Origin: Lumnitzera littorea
Taxonomy: Eukaryota; Streptophyta; Magnoliopsida; Myrtales; Combretaceae
Length of the DNA stretch: 64,000 bases
Assembly: GCA_024138015.1 (NCBI GenBank)
Contig: JAMXBB010000010.1
Span: 80,434,038 to 80,498,037, forward strand
Reading direction: 5' to 3'
Both the position numbers and the translations under genes were made by a program. Shown piece after piece: positions 12,259 through 23,749 of this stretch; the first letter of the stretch is position 1; each line of letters begins with the position of its first letter. The notes below the pieces were generated by a model. It was given only the letters and a program-made list of their open reading frames with translations, did not search any database and was not told where the DNA came from.

Positions 12259-14127
12259 TCATTGAGTTAAATCCGACATAGGAGTAGTAGCCTCAGGGAG
12301 TTGCCATGCAGAGGTGGCAATCACTGGCCTTGTGTGCCACCCAAGCATTAGACAACCATTGTTTTCCTCCACCCTATACCCATCCCCACCAGCAAACAGA
12401 GCCAGCAACATGCTGGCCTGCTTAAACGCGTTCGATCCCAGGTGAACCGCTTCGAATCCGGACGAACCCATCCGTCTCCGCCAATTCTCCAACCTCTCAT
12501 GCCTCTCCACCCTCTCCACACCCTCGCAGGCCACCAGGTTGCATATCTGCCTCCCTAAATACATCTCCGACATCACCACATCCTGCTCGCTCCCCGAACC
12601 CTCCAACGAATCGAACAGGCTCGAGTAGTAATGCAATGCTTCCGTGAACCGGTCTAGGAATACAAGTCCGTTGTGGTTAGCTTCTTGCTCTACTAAAGTC
12701 ACAATCTTGGGCCGCATCGCTTTGATCGAGTTCAACACCTTATCGATAGCCCCTGGCCGAGCAAGCAAAGAGTGGAGCTCGAACACCGAATTCACTGCCA
12801 CCGTCTCCGCAAGACGGAGATCAAGCATGGAGGGCTCTAAATCCGCCAAACTGTTAGCCACAAACCCGCGGAATTCAAAATCTACACGAATTGTTTCGGC
12901 CAATTGCGCCAGCTTCCACCCGACCTGTTGCAGCGCGTCCGTGTTGTCGGGCTGCGGTGGGCCGATACCCGTGAGGCGGAATGCAGGCGGCCCACCGGGA
13001 CGAAGTGCTAAGGCCTGCATGAGGGCAGGCCACTGCATCCCCTGCTTGAGGCCGAAATCGATGACGTGGACGCGAGTAGCGGTGGCAAAAGCCTCGAGGA
13101 TGGCCTGATTGGCGGTGAAGTGCGCGAATTTGAGGTAAGGGCAGCTCTCGTAGAAGTGCATCTGGAGGATGTCGATATGGAGGGTGTCCTGAGGGTAAAT
13201 TCGGTATATCCTACGCGCTAGGGCCTCGGCGAAGTAGGTGGCGACTTTCTTCATGGCTCCGACCTGGGAAACGGCGAGAAGACCCACGTGCTTGACGAGC
13301 GCGTCGGCAAGCTTAAAGTTGTCTTGCTGGATGGCCTCGGCGCATGCCATGAGGGTGTGGACAAGCCTCACGCCCGTTTCCTGGGAGTCAACAAGGACTA
13401 CCGGGCGCGTGGACTCTGGATTGTTCTTACCATCACTGAAATTTCTACTAGGAATAGAAATAGAAACAGCATCACCGTTGCTGGATTTGAATCTTTTGGA
13501 AGGGTGGCTGGTGTCCTCATCTTTTGAAGATGTTCGCGGTGGTGGTGGTGGTGATGGCGGCGGAGATGGTGGGGCAGCACAGGCGGCGGCGCCTGGGATG
13601 GCACGGAGGTCGTCGTCAAAGAGGAAAGTAGTAGTATGACTCCGAGTAGTGGTGGGGTCGGGGAATTGGGAGAAAGAGGAGGAAGAAGCGAAATCGAGGG
13701 TGGTTGGGGTGGTGGTGACGGTAGAAGCGGTGGAGTCAGGAGTAGGACAACTGGTGTGGAATTCGGAGAGCATGCTCTGGAGCCAAGAGGACAAATGGGA
13801 GGGGTTATAGTGTGCGGTGTCGTAAGAGAGATGTGAAATGACTCCGTCTTCGGCAGCACTACCCATCGCCATTTCCAGCTGCTCAAGCTTGTAGGCAACG
13901 TCAGCCATGTCAGAAGAGCGGACTTTGTATCCCAGAACGGCCAGTAGCTCGTCCATGCCGCCGTCACCACCTAGGTTATGGTCCTGTTCTTCTTCCCAGA
14001 TGCTATTATGCGGCTTGGAGGTTGACATGAAGAATGATGAACCTTCAGCTACCTCTTTCTCTTTCTTAGTCTCTCCTCCTCGGCCCCTGTCCCGTTGTAC
14101 CTGGCGTTGGTGGTGATCTCTCTTCAT
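12259..14127 (-). CDS. GAI: DELLA protein (GAI/RGA-type GRAS repressor)
   Basis: Nuclear repressor of gibberellin responses. GA-bound GID1 binds the N-terminal DELLA region, and the SCF(SLY1/GID2) ligase then marks the protein for degradation. It encodes 622 residues in one uninterrupted exon, as is usual for the family. Visible parts: DELLAVLGYKVRSSDMADVA at 59-78, LEQLE at 81-85, and TAHYNP at 104-109 in place of the usual TVHYNP. A Ser/Thr/Pro-rich linker follows (~125-205) with a proline run near 187-197, then a basic KRFK at 211-214 (possible NLS). The GRAS domain runs from about 245 to the end, with VHVID at 353-357, RVER at 539-542 and SAW at 606-608. An in-frame stop lies upstream of the ATG, so this start is well supported. 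The locus is GC-rich against AT-rich flanks. No break or truncation is visible. GAI versus RGA/GAIP naming cannot be decided here. Confidence 0.97.
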   Translation of the reverse strand: MKRDHHQRQVQRDRGRGGETKKEKEVAEGSSFFMSTSKPHNSIWEEEQDHNLGGDGGMDELLAVLGYKVRSSDMADVAYKLEQLEMAMGSAAEDGVISHLSYDTAHYNPSHLSSWLQSMLSEFHTSCPTPDSTASTVTTTPTTLDFASSSSFSQFPDPTTTRSHTTTFLFDDDLRAIPGAAACAAPPSPPPSPPPPPRTSSKDEDTSHPSKRFKSSNGDAVSISIPSRNFSDGKNNPESTRPVVLVDSQETGVRLVHTLMACAEAIQQDNFKLADALVKHVGLLAVSQVGAMKKVATYFAEALARRIYRIYPQDTLHIDILQMHFYESCPYLKFAHFTANQAILEAFATATRVHVIDFGLKQGMQWPALMQALALRPGGPPAFRLTGIGPPQPDNTDALQQVGWKLAQLAETIRVDFEFRGFVANSLADLEPSMLDLRLAETVAVNSVFELHSLLARPGAIDKVLNSIKAMRPKIVTLVEQEANHNGLVFLDRFTEALHYYSSLFDSLEGSGSEQDVVMSEMYLGRQICNLVACEGVERVERHERLENWRRRMGSSGFEAVHLGSNAFKQASMLLALFAGGDGYRVEENNGCLMLGWHTRPVIATSAWQLPEATTPMSDLTQ

Positions 14128-14300
14128 CGGATTCGGATTCGGATTTCTGGATGGATATTGCTTTCTGGGGTTTTAGTTTGTGTGCAGATCCAATCCGATA
14201 AAAAGGGCAGAATGAGATTGTAAAAGGACCTCAGCATTAGCTGAAGAAAAATGCTACGACATTGTGGGACTCTTGATTGTGACTGGATGGCCATCCTATT
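14128..14300 (-). promoter_or_regulatory. DELLA 5' leader with hexamer repeat at the start codon
   Basis: On the minus strand, three tandem ATCCGA-type hexamers (14128-14146) run directly into the ATG. They encode no extra start, and an in-frame stop lies further upstream. The rest is presumed 5' UTR and proximal promoter. No convincing TATA box was found. Confidence 0.4.
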
Positions 14301-15721
14301 TCTTAATAATAATAATGCTCATATCTATATCACAATCGCGATGGGGAATCTTCTACTGGCAGCCATACGGCATTACCCGCGTTTTGATGTGGTTTTTTGG
14401 TATTCCCTAATTTCGATTTAAAAATAAAATTATTAAATTATTAAAAGATATACATAATAATATACAAAATAAATAAATAATAAATATAGATTGAAAAAAT
14501 GAATAAATAAAGTTTGTACCATAATACACTACCTATATTTTGTTTTTGCCGTTTGCTTTTTGGTTTTCTCATTTTTGGATTCCACGCCATAGATATGAAT
14601 ATGAAATATGAATGACTGTGATGTGCCTCCTGTTCTTTCAATAGTGTATCTTTTTTTTTTTTTAATTTATAATAAGTAATATAAAATAATAAAACTCCTT
14701 TTTGATGTCTTAACTCCACTGAATTTATTTAATTTTTATTTTTATTTTGCCTCACTAATATTTTCCTTTATCCTACTAACTAAATAATTAACTCTTTTTT
14801 CCTCCATCTACTAGATTGAAGCCGTCATACCCAACTATCTTATTGTTTTAAATTTATATGTTAATGGAAAATTAGGTTATAAACGCGATCAACTGTCACA
14901 AAACTACCAACTCTATATGGACACATAAATTTTCGGTATATGTCTCACTAGTACTTATCTATTCCTCAAACATAACAGACAATTAGAATGGCTCACCGAG
15001 TAATTATTGGGTATTTTTTATTCATTTATGGATAATTATTGGATTTGGGGTCATTAAAGAAGAATAAATTGGGACCCTAGGTCAGCAAGAACTCGTTCAA
15101 ATGGCATATGGTAGATAATAGGTATAGCGATATAGGGGTATAAAAGCAAATGCATCAAAATCAAAGAGCCGTAGTTGCACCGCAATGCCGAGAGGAAGAT
15201 GCCGATGGTGCTCTATAAGCAAGTATTCGATATTTGTACAAATAAAATACAAAAAACCATACAGAGGCTGGCCCAAAAAAACCACCGTTCACTGACTGTG
15301 ACATAAACTTCCACGGGCACTAGCAGTGAGCAGGTGGCATTACCACATGCAAATGGGCACGACGAGTTACTTTGCTTGGCCCATATGAGCCGTCTATTTA
15401 TTTATTGTATGTGTGATCAATGGATTTGGTTACCTTTATAAGTTATCTTTTATCGACACTTTCAATGGTTTCATTGATATTTATAAAATCGTTATGCATA
15501 AAAATTACCGAAAATAATGTTGAAAATTCTTTAATTAACTTTTAATTAGAATTTAGAACTTTTTAATCAATAAATAATAAAATTAGTCGAATTTCTTGTT
15601 TTATTTTTAGTGAGAAATTAAATTACAACTAATAAGTTAGAAAAAGAGTATTAAAACGTAACAAAAAACTAAAGAAAGGTTTAAAAATTATACTACTGGA
15701 AATTTAAAATATACATATGAA
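14301..15721. other. intergenic DNA upstream of the DELLA gene
   Basis: AT-rich sequence with T-tracts and no recognisable gene. The minus-strand frames at 14441-14719 and 15097-15285 are low-complexity or lack any domain. Distal promoter elements of the DELLA gene may lie here but none can be named. Confidence 0.5.
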
Positions 15722-16092
15722 TGTAAATTTACATAAGTTATACTATATAAGGGTTGAGCAATACTTGTCAATATACTATAGTAAATTGGATATGTAACTC
15801 TAATATATTGAAAAGTACCGTTCCGAATAGATTATCATACTTTGTTGTGATAATCTTGGGGCAATATATCTCACTTGCAACCTTGTTCAACATGTTAGCA
15901 TTAAATATGTGGACATTGATTATCACTTTGTTCAAAAAATAGTTGCAACTGATCATATCTTTATTAGTTACATCCCTGCATACTATCAATAGGCCAACAT
16001 TCTTACAAAGAATCTCTCTACAATAGTATTCTCGAATCACTATACCAATCTTACGCTAACTGTTGCACTATGAAATTGAGGGGGCATATAAA
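15722..16092 (+). mobile_element. deleted copia remnant (LTR start, RNase H tail, PPT)
   Basis: 15722-15780 matches the first ~60 bases of the LTR at 16093 (TGTAAATTTACATAAGTTAT against TGTATATTTACATGTATTAT). From about 15829 to 16071 the sequence matches the RNase H end of the neighbouring copia element at 25025-25262, including the stretch encoding IDYHF and the ADIFTK-like tail. A polypurine tract, GAAATTGAGGGGG, lies at 16072-16084. So an LTR start is joined to a pol end and PPT with nearly all internal sequence missing, and it leads straight into the next LTR. This is the footprint of two head-to-tail related elements sharing one LTR. Confidence 0.7.
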
Positions 16093-16230
16093 TGTATATT
16101 TACATGTATTATACTATATAGGATTAGAATAGTTCTTTTCAATATACTAATATATATATATATATACATATATCGTGCAATCACCCTCTTTTTCTTATGC
16201 AATATAATTACACTTTCTTGCACTTGAACA
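16093..16230 (+). repeat. copia LTR (138 bp)
   Basis: A short LTR beginning TGTATATTTACATG and ending TTGAACA (TG...CA). It is preceded by the polypurine tract at 16072-16084 and followed immediately by the primer-binding site. It contains an AT dinucleotide run near 16150-16166. It serves as 3' LTR of the upstream remnant and 5' LTR of the downstream element. Confidence 0.7.
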
Positions 16231-16242
16231 TGGTATTAGAGC
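16231..16242 (+). other. primer-binding site (initiator tRNA-Met)
   Basis: TGGTATTAGAGC differs by one base from TGGTATCAGAGC, the usual complement to the 3' end of initiator tRNA-Met in plant LTR elements. It directly abuts the LTR. Confidence 0.75.
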
Positions 16243-16382
16243 TAAATTTCACATAAAAACAAAAACCCTAAGTTTTTCTATTATGGTTTTTTTGTTTCTA
16301 CTGTTGCAATTTTTTTTTTCATCCTCATGCTGCTATCATATTCCCTTTCTCCAACCAACCATCCCCTCTCATTAGAAACATA

Positions 16383-17760
16383 ATGTCATCTTCGCTCTCC
16401 TATACATTTAACAATCCCATCATCATCAAACCCACCACCACCATAATTGCTATCCCTCTCTTCGTTGCTTCCCTCGTTGATATCGTTACAGCAGCTGCCA
16501 CCGTTATTGCTCCTACACTGACCTCCCTATCCAGCAATTCCGTACCTCCATTACCTACATCTCTCTTATCATCTCTATTGACCTCACTACCTTGTACCTT
16601 GCCTACCATTGGCTGTCTCTAACCCTACACACCACACTATCCTTAACCTCCACCCTTCCTTCCCCACTTTCTCCTACAACCCACTGTTCGCTTTTACTAC
16701 AACGCCTAACATCCACCTTCCTTTCACCCTATTGTCTAACAACCCTCTCCAATTTCCCAACACATTAAACCCACACAGTAGCCATTTACCATCTCTTCTC
16801 AATGTCTCTTCCACCATACCATCACTCTCCAACCCATCCCTAAAAGCTACACCCTCCACATTCCCTTCCTCTACCAATATTATAACGATTGTCTCGATTA
16901 AACTTGCAACAGACGATTATCAAATTCAGCTCTCCCTCTTAACATCTTACCTTATATCCTCTAATCTATATCAATATGTTGATGGTACCACTTTGGTAGC
17001 ACTACCTACCATCACTCTTCCTATCGACTCTATACTTATTACCAATCATGCACACACAAATTGGCTTCGCATCAATCACACTATTCAAGCCTTGTTACTT
17101 GCTACCATATCAATTGACATTCTTAATAAGATTCATGACATTCTCCTTACTTATGCCATTTGGACCTTCATCAACGCTTCCTTAAGAATTCCATGGTGAG
17201 AAAAATGGAGCTTAAACAGTGTCTTCTCTCTCTTCGTTTAAACAATAGCACCACAACGAAATATCTCTATGAACTTAAGTCTATTGCTAATCAACTCTCA
17301 TCCATTAGTTGCCCTCTCAACACTACGAATTTCATATCTCATGCCTTACGTGGTCTACCTTAGGATTATGATGCTCTAGTTACCACATTAACTCACATGC
17401 CCATCACTCTTACTTTTAAGCAAGTATACGCCAAGTTAATAAATGAAGAATAGTAGCTTAAAAATCAAGCTCTTGATGATCACTCTACCTTAGCTCTTAT
17501 AACCTTATATACTCAAAATTCCCTAAAAACTCTCTTGACTCACACTCTAATCGTCATCAGAATCAAAGGTCCTTTGTCATTTCTCAACCTCGTGCTCACT
17601 CACATTGTTGTCCTACATCAATTGCCTCCTCCTCTAACTTCTCCTCTCGCTCTACTCTTACTTGCCAAATATGTGATCGCCTTAGCCACTTCACTCTCCA
17701 GTGCTACCATTGATTCAACAATGCCTACTTTGATGTCCTAGAGTCATTTATTGCTCTACC
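16383..17760 (+). pseudogene. copia gag, broken
   Basis: Capsid-like Gag polyprotein of the copia element. A long Thr/Pro/Ser-rich start (16383-16870) leads to the conserved core: SIKLATDDYQIQ, then LYQYVDGTTL, then WLRINHTIQALLLATIS (16890-17130). After a frameshift near 17199 comes the LKQCLLSLRLNN/YLYELKSIANQLSS part (17206-17320). After a stop at 17361 comes DYDALVTTLTHMP. A CCHC zinc knuckle (CQIC...H...C) lies at about 17663-17710. At least one frameshift and several stops make it non-functional. Confidence 0.75.
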
Positions 17761-17765
17761 ACTTA

Positions 17766-20700
17766 GTGAATCCAAAAAGGTTATCTGGTATTTGAACTCT
17801 AACATAACACATCATATGATATATGATGTAAGCTCCCAAAATTGAGTTTAGAACAATCGAGCTTAGATTTAGGGTTTTTAGGAAAACTTATCCAATTGAG
17901 CCCAAACTTTACGATTAGAATAAAAAAGTTAGTCGAGATATTACAGTGAAGTTAGATTTTAGTAATAATGACCCAAAATCCCAATTTTGCCTTTAGAAGT
18001 TGAAATATTTAATATAGCACTAAAATGTTCAGAACTCCTAAAATTGAACTTAGATTACAACGAGAACTTAGAAATAAGTTAATTGAGCTATAAAACTATA
18101 AAACGAGATAATATAGTATAATTTACTATATAAAAATACACGTAATTTTATGAGTATACCCGATATAAATAATAATTATACACGTAAATTAACCCTAAAT
18201 TATGTAATTATATATTTATTGTGTTGAATTCATGAAATTAACTTTAGAACATATCCTAAAAATAAAAGATATGCTAGAAACTTAATTATATGAGTATAGT
18301 TATATATTACGCATGATATTCATAAGGAATATATACTCGTATATTAAGTAAATAATTAAGTATTAATAAAATATACTCAAAATACCTAAATAATTGCAAA
18401 ATATTATTCAAAAGCCTTCCAGTTACTAATTCACGCTTGGAAATTGCTGGAAATCATCAAAGCTGGACAATTGCTAAATCAAAAGGTGAATCTACAAGCA
18501 AATGACACCTCCTACTTGCAATTAATGGAGGAAAAAGTAAGAAAAAAATAAAGAAAAAAGGAAACTGACCTAAACCACTATAAATCTGTTGAACAACATC
18601 CTTTTTCATCTTTGAAACCAGAAACAATAAAAAGAAAAATTAGAAAAAAAAACCGTAGAAAATAAAAAGAAATTTAGAAAAAACAAGGGAAATTTCGTGA
18701 AAGTGAAGAACGCTAACTTAGGGTAGTTCTGCTGTGAAACCCAGCCAATCCCACACGATCCACCTACTGCATAGGTCGTCCAAAAACTACCCAACCGCCG
18801 CCAGCCACCAGAGCACCCAAGAACACTAAGGTCAATTTCCTACCCTGTTTTTCAATAATTTCTAAAAATTAGTAAATCCACCCAGAAAATTATGAAAAAA
18901 ATTGTACTTAAGTTATTTTAAACATTATTTCATGTGATATTTTTATTTTTGAAAAATTCATAATATTTAATATACTTTATTAAGAAATCTATTATTCACC
19001 CGAATTTATATTTGTAAAATAAATGTACTATATGATGTTGTTTCTAGTTGAAAATTTTTGTGTAGGATGTGTATGATATATAGATAATTTCTATGTAGCC
19101 CGAATTTTTATTTGAATATTTATAATATTTATTGCATTTTAAGGCTTGAAAATAACTCGAAAATAAGCTGAAATTATGAATTTAATAGGAAATTATGAAA
19201 TTAAGGGATGAAATGGACATGTACTGATCTATAATAAATAATAATAGTATTGAGTCAAATTAAAATTAATTTGGTGCTAAAAAAATCATAATTGGGTAAT
19301 TTATGATAATTTAAGGGTAAAATAGTCGATACGAATATATAAGCAATAGGTCAAAAACTTGAAACCAAGTGATAACTGAATCCCTCATATTTTTAAGAGT
19401 CTATAGAAATTTTTTAGGAATTATTTGGTAACCCGAACTATTTATTACAAATTTATTAAGTAAAATAGCTTAATTTACAAGTTGAGGTGTATTTGTAATA
19501 TTAATAAGCTAAAATAAATTAAATAGTTAAATAAAAACTATATGTGGGAATTGCTGATCAGATTGGATTAAATGGATATTTTTATTATATTTATTAATAT
19601 TTTTTTATTAGGAAACACTTTAGGTATTTTAAGATTAGATAATACTTATATTGTAACAATATATGAACAAATTAGATGAAATACAATTTAATAACGTAAA
19701 TTACGTATAATACGATCATATTTATATAATTATGTATAACTATATTAAAAACTCAAACTACTCATTAAAAGCAGTCTCTAAAAATAAGACCTGTAAAATG
19801 TGTCGTTAGGTCTATACAAACTCAACGATAATAATTTTATTAAAATTGGACAACAGTAAGTAATTTAACCTATAACTTTATCATATTCAAGAATGTACAT
19901 ATTTCGGTAACCTTACCGGAATTAAAAGTAAATTAATAAATAAAAAATACGTTTCAATGCGATCGAAACGATATATAATATGTAATAGTATATATAATGT
20001 ACAGCATCAACAATTAATAACTTAATTCGATATATAGTAATAACATAACTGTATATTATGGAAATAATATATATATATATATAACCATTAGAGATTAAAC
20101 CCTAATGTTTTCGTAATTATTACAAAAACTGAAATTGGGTCTTTTGTGTAATTAGGACCTTCCAATACAAAAACGGTTAACAATTCAAGTCAGCAATAGT
20201 GAACGTTTAAACAAATAAGTTGGGATTGTGGCTTCACCGCTTGTTTGGGTACTATTTAAAGTATCTGGAGACCCAAGAGTACTTCTGATTGTATTTGTAG
20301 TTAGATGATTATACGCATGCTGTGTGTGTAAATGATACTCGGTTGTGACAGGAGTTCGACTCCTTGGTGTGCTGTTTTGCATATTTGCATGAATTCTATA
20401 TTATGTGAACTTGTTAGTCACCCTTGATTAAAACTAAAGGTTATTCGACTAAAATGAAATTGGACATGCATAATCACCCGTTAGGGGAAACGATAAAGAG
20501 TGTTAGGCCAAATACCAACTTCCTTCGATGAGGATTGCTGAAATAATCCTTTCCCCATCCTTAGTCGGACTAAGTAACAGGCGAGGAGGTCGCGGCAAGG
20601 TTAGGGGCCGTAGTTCGAAGGCGGTCATGGGAGGAAGATGTTCTCCATTGCACAAGCCTAGGTTTGGTCTGACTTAAGTTGCGATGAAACTCCTCAATTC

Positions 20701-21550
20701 GGGTTGGAGCGAATATAATTTCTCTAACCTCACAGTAGATTAGATTACACTGTACGATATTTCATTTGAGTGATTGCATTGCATTTCATCATAATTATTA
20801 ATCTTATTTGTGATTGTACAGTACCCTTTTGACTTTAACCCACTTACTGAGTTAGTTGTACTCACATTCCTACAGACTCTTTTGCAGGTGTTGAATAAGA
20901 ACAGGATGTTCAGGTACCATTGTTCTCAAGTTAGTGTATAGTTATTTGGGAAAGTGAGAATCAAGGAATCAACTGAACCCAAGCTTTTAACTTCGTCTTT
21001 GAGTTTTAAGGAAATTAATTGGGAATTTCCTGGGAGCCCACTAGTTTCCTAACTTATTGTATATAAACTGTAAAACCTGTGGTTTTTAATAAACTCTGAT
21101 TATAAACTTTACCTTTAGACATAAAACGTTTGTATAAATATTGTTATGGTACTAAATAGCAAGTCGTATAGAGCAAGTATTTTGTAAAAGCCTTACCACA
21201 GGTTTGGTTATTAATAGGTGTCAGAACAGACGTTTCAAACTGATTAAGTTATGCTCCTTGTGTGAGCTGTATCTACGATAGCAACTATAAGGTCAGCTTC
21301 TATCTTAGATTAGTTTATACAGCGGGACTGTTACGACTCTTCCTGTTCGGGCTATGACATATGATATGGGTATACTTTTTGACTTAACCTCATATATTAG
21401 TTCTAATCAAGTGGAAGTAGGTAATGGTGCATCCCTGGAAATTACTCATATTGGTGACCTTACTGTCTGTAAAAATGGCTACCCACTTTACCTGAAAAAT
21501 GTCCTGCATATCCATTTACTCATACACGATCTCTTATTAGTCATCAAGCT
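17766..21550 (+). pseudogene. copia protease/pre-integrase region split by a solo LTR
   Basis: The active-site region reads as IWYLNSNITHHM (17782-17818), the decayed equivalent of the usual W-x-DSGATHHM. The frame resumes at 21354 after a 3.5-kb solo LTR: TYDMGILFDLTSY, QVEVGNGASLEITHIG and LYLKNVLHIH, typical of the stretch that follows the protease. The active-site Asp is lost (Asn in DSG). The second half ends at 21563, where a second solo LTR begins. Confidence 0.7.
17827..21359 (+). mobile_element. solo LTR of a long-LTR gypsy family, 3.53 kb
   Basis: It begins TGTAAGCTCC and ends GCTATGACA (TG...CA). The target duplication TATGA is perfect on both sides (17822-17826 and 21360-21364) inside the copia protease coding sequence. 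Its start, middle and end match, with divergence, the LTR of the gypsy element at 28301-31584. Examples are the segment with GAGGAGGTCGCGGCAAGG near 20583 against the one near 30796, and the closing TTCGGGCTATGACA against TTCGAGACATGACA. No internal domain is present, so it is a solo LTR left by LTR-LTR recombination. Confidence 0.85.
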
Positions 21551-21558
21551 TTATCATG

Positions 21559-22354
21559 TGTAAGCCCTAAATATAGCAATGTAACTGTAAGATCAAACTC
21601 AGTACACAAAGTTTAGGGCGATCAACTAAAAGATCTGATCGAGCTTAAATTATAAAACAAAACTCGAAATATTAGTAAAAGTGACTCCATTGTATAAACC
21701 TAGGTTTGGTTGTGAGCTGTTGCGTTAACAAAAACTCCTCAACCCAAATTGAAGTGGGTGAAATTACTATGATTTCACAACGAACCGAACTACGTTATAT
21801 GATGACACTTGCTTGTTACGTTTCATGTAAATAATTGCTTGATAATCCTAATTGTGCTTGTATACATTCATAAGTCTTCACTTCAACTTACTAAGCTGTA
21901 GTTACTCATACCCATATAAACTCTTTTGTAGGTCCTAACTTTTGATTATTTTGACTATTATGCTGCATTACAATTATCCGGAGATTAGTTCTCTTTTGAA
22001 ACTCTAAGGAGTGAGAATCAATCGGTTAATGATCAAGTTTTATTTAAAGTCTTACTAGTATCTTTAGGATGAAGAACTGATATATGATATGTAAATTAGC
22101 TAGCTATTATGTTATGATGTAGAATCTTCTGGGAATTCTATGGTAATGCAAATGTAATTATATATATTGACTTAAGGTTTTAATATTTTTTATAATTTTT
22201 AGCTAAAATCTTAATCGAACTGTTTACTTTAAAGCGAAGAGTCATCGACGCCTTGTGTAGATCATATCTATGATAGGCACCATGAGGCCAGTTATTGTTA
22301 TAGGTTGGTTTACACAGTAGGACTATTGCGACTCTGCGACTTTGGGGCGTAACA
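21559..22354 (+). mobile_element. second solo LTR, related shorter family, 0.8 kb
   Basis: It begins TGTAAGCCCT and ends GGCGTAACA. The duplication TCATG is perfect on both sides (21554-21558 and 22355-22359). The last ~650 bases resemble the final part of the 3.5-kb LTR, for example ATTGTATAAACCTAGGTTTGG against ATTGCACAAGCCTAGGTTTGG. The front part does not continue in the long LTR. It is either a related family with a shorter LTR or a copy with a large internal deletion. Confidence 0.8.
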
Positions 22355-22359
22355 TCATG

Positions 22360-23700
22360 ACAACAACTGTATTGTAAAATTTAATCATTCTTCCTTCTCT
22401 ATTCAAGACTCAACCACGGGTTAGCTTCTCATACACCAGCAAACTTGCTATTCACTCTATCCAATTCGTCTATCTTTAATCAGTCCCCCATAATCGCTCT
22501 TCGCTACTACTATCTCCTATAAAGTTTGGCACTCCATACTTTGCTATCCTCATCATGAAGTTCTCACTCGACTTATCTGAAGCCAGCATTTCCCCATCAA
22601 GTCCAGCTCTATGTCTCTTAGTCCATGTCTTTCTTCGGTATTGGGAAATCCACACGTCTTCCATTTCTGGAATCACCACATCATTCACAAAAGCCTATCT
22701 AGATCATTCATTCTGATGTATGGAGTCACCAATTAGATCTAATGTAAGGTTTCATTATTATGTAATTTTCATTGATGATTATATATGGTATTCGTGGCTT
22801 AAGTTGTTTTGTTGCAAATTATTTTTCCACACGAATTTAAATTTTTCATAGTGATGATGGTGGTAAATATGTAAATTGTGCCTTTACTACCTTTTCTCAA
22901 AGAAAATGGCATACAACTCTAATTGTCATGCCCTTACATACCTCAACAAAATGGCATTACCGAACACAAACATAAGCATATAATAGACCTTGCATGAACA
23001 ATCAAACTTCATGCTAATTTACTACATGCATTCTAGGTTGATGTTGCTCTCACTACTATTTATACCATCAATTAATTAGATTATGTCACCCTTGGTCATA
23101 AGTTGCCTTTTGAACTACTACATAACCACCCCCCTAAGTACACCTTCCTACACACCTTTAGCTGTCTCTACTATCCAAATATTACACTACTAGCCCTACC
23201 TAACTATCCCCATGCTTCATTCCCTACATCTTCCTTCGGTACTCTCCTAACCATGAAGACTATTGTTGCCTTGGTCCATCTTCAAGCCATGTCTACATTA
23301 GTGGTCATGTGCTTTTCTATGAATCCAACTTCCTAAACACTTTGCTGCTCTCCCCATCTACTAAAAATAGGCCAAGAGACTTTTCTGCTCCATCTCTAAC
23401 CTTTACATTCACACCAGCTCCCATTGTTGTCTACCTAAACCACTAAACTTTACCATTAATTTAAGACTTGCCCTAACTCCCTTATTTACTCCTTATCTCC
23501 TCCTATACAAACGACTACTATCACTTCACATCAACTAACCTCTTTGTCATCCCCACGACCTTTGGAAAAACTCCTTACTACCAAATTGTATCATAAACAA
23601 CATCTCAGGCCACCCTTAACCTCTTCCCTAGCTCCTCCATTGCCACCCATTCCTCCATCTGCTCATCACATGATCACACGGCCCAAATCTAGCTTTTAAA
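22360..23700 (+). pseudogene. copia integrase region, broken
   Basis: After the second solo LTR the copia coding sequence resumes (DNNCIVKFNHSSFSIQD near 22367). The integrase core is recognisable in pieces: a YVIFIDDYIWYSWL-like stretch near 22758-22805 and a decayed HALTYLNKMALPNT part near 22930-22965 (PQQNG-type motif). The ORF at 23103-23336 (PFELLHNHPPKYTFLHTFSCLYYP) matches the P-x-E-x-L and G-C-x-C-Y-P region that follows integrase. Many stops and frameshifts interrupt it. Confidence 0.6.
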
Positions 23701-23749
23701 AACCCTGATAGATTCTTAATCTTAGTACCCATTCAATTCCCCTTAAACC

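Noticed and set aside
12644..14116. Several plus- and minus-strand frames of 66-190 codons overlapping the DELLA gene
   Set aside because: They are antisense or out-of-frame shadows of a GC-rich coding exon, with no domain of their own.
18606..18794. Minus-strand 62-codon frame
   Set aside because: Lies within the solo LTR; Phe/Ser-rich translation of a poly-A/T stretch.
20349..20362. GGAGTTCGACTCC resembling a tRNA B-box inside the 3.5-kb solo LTR
   Set aside because: No A-box or cloverleaf. The related LTR has a different sequence at that site (GAGTTGAACTCC).
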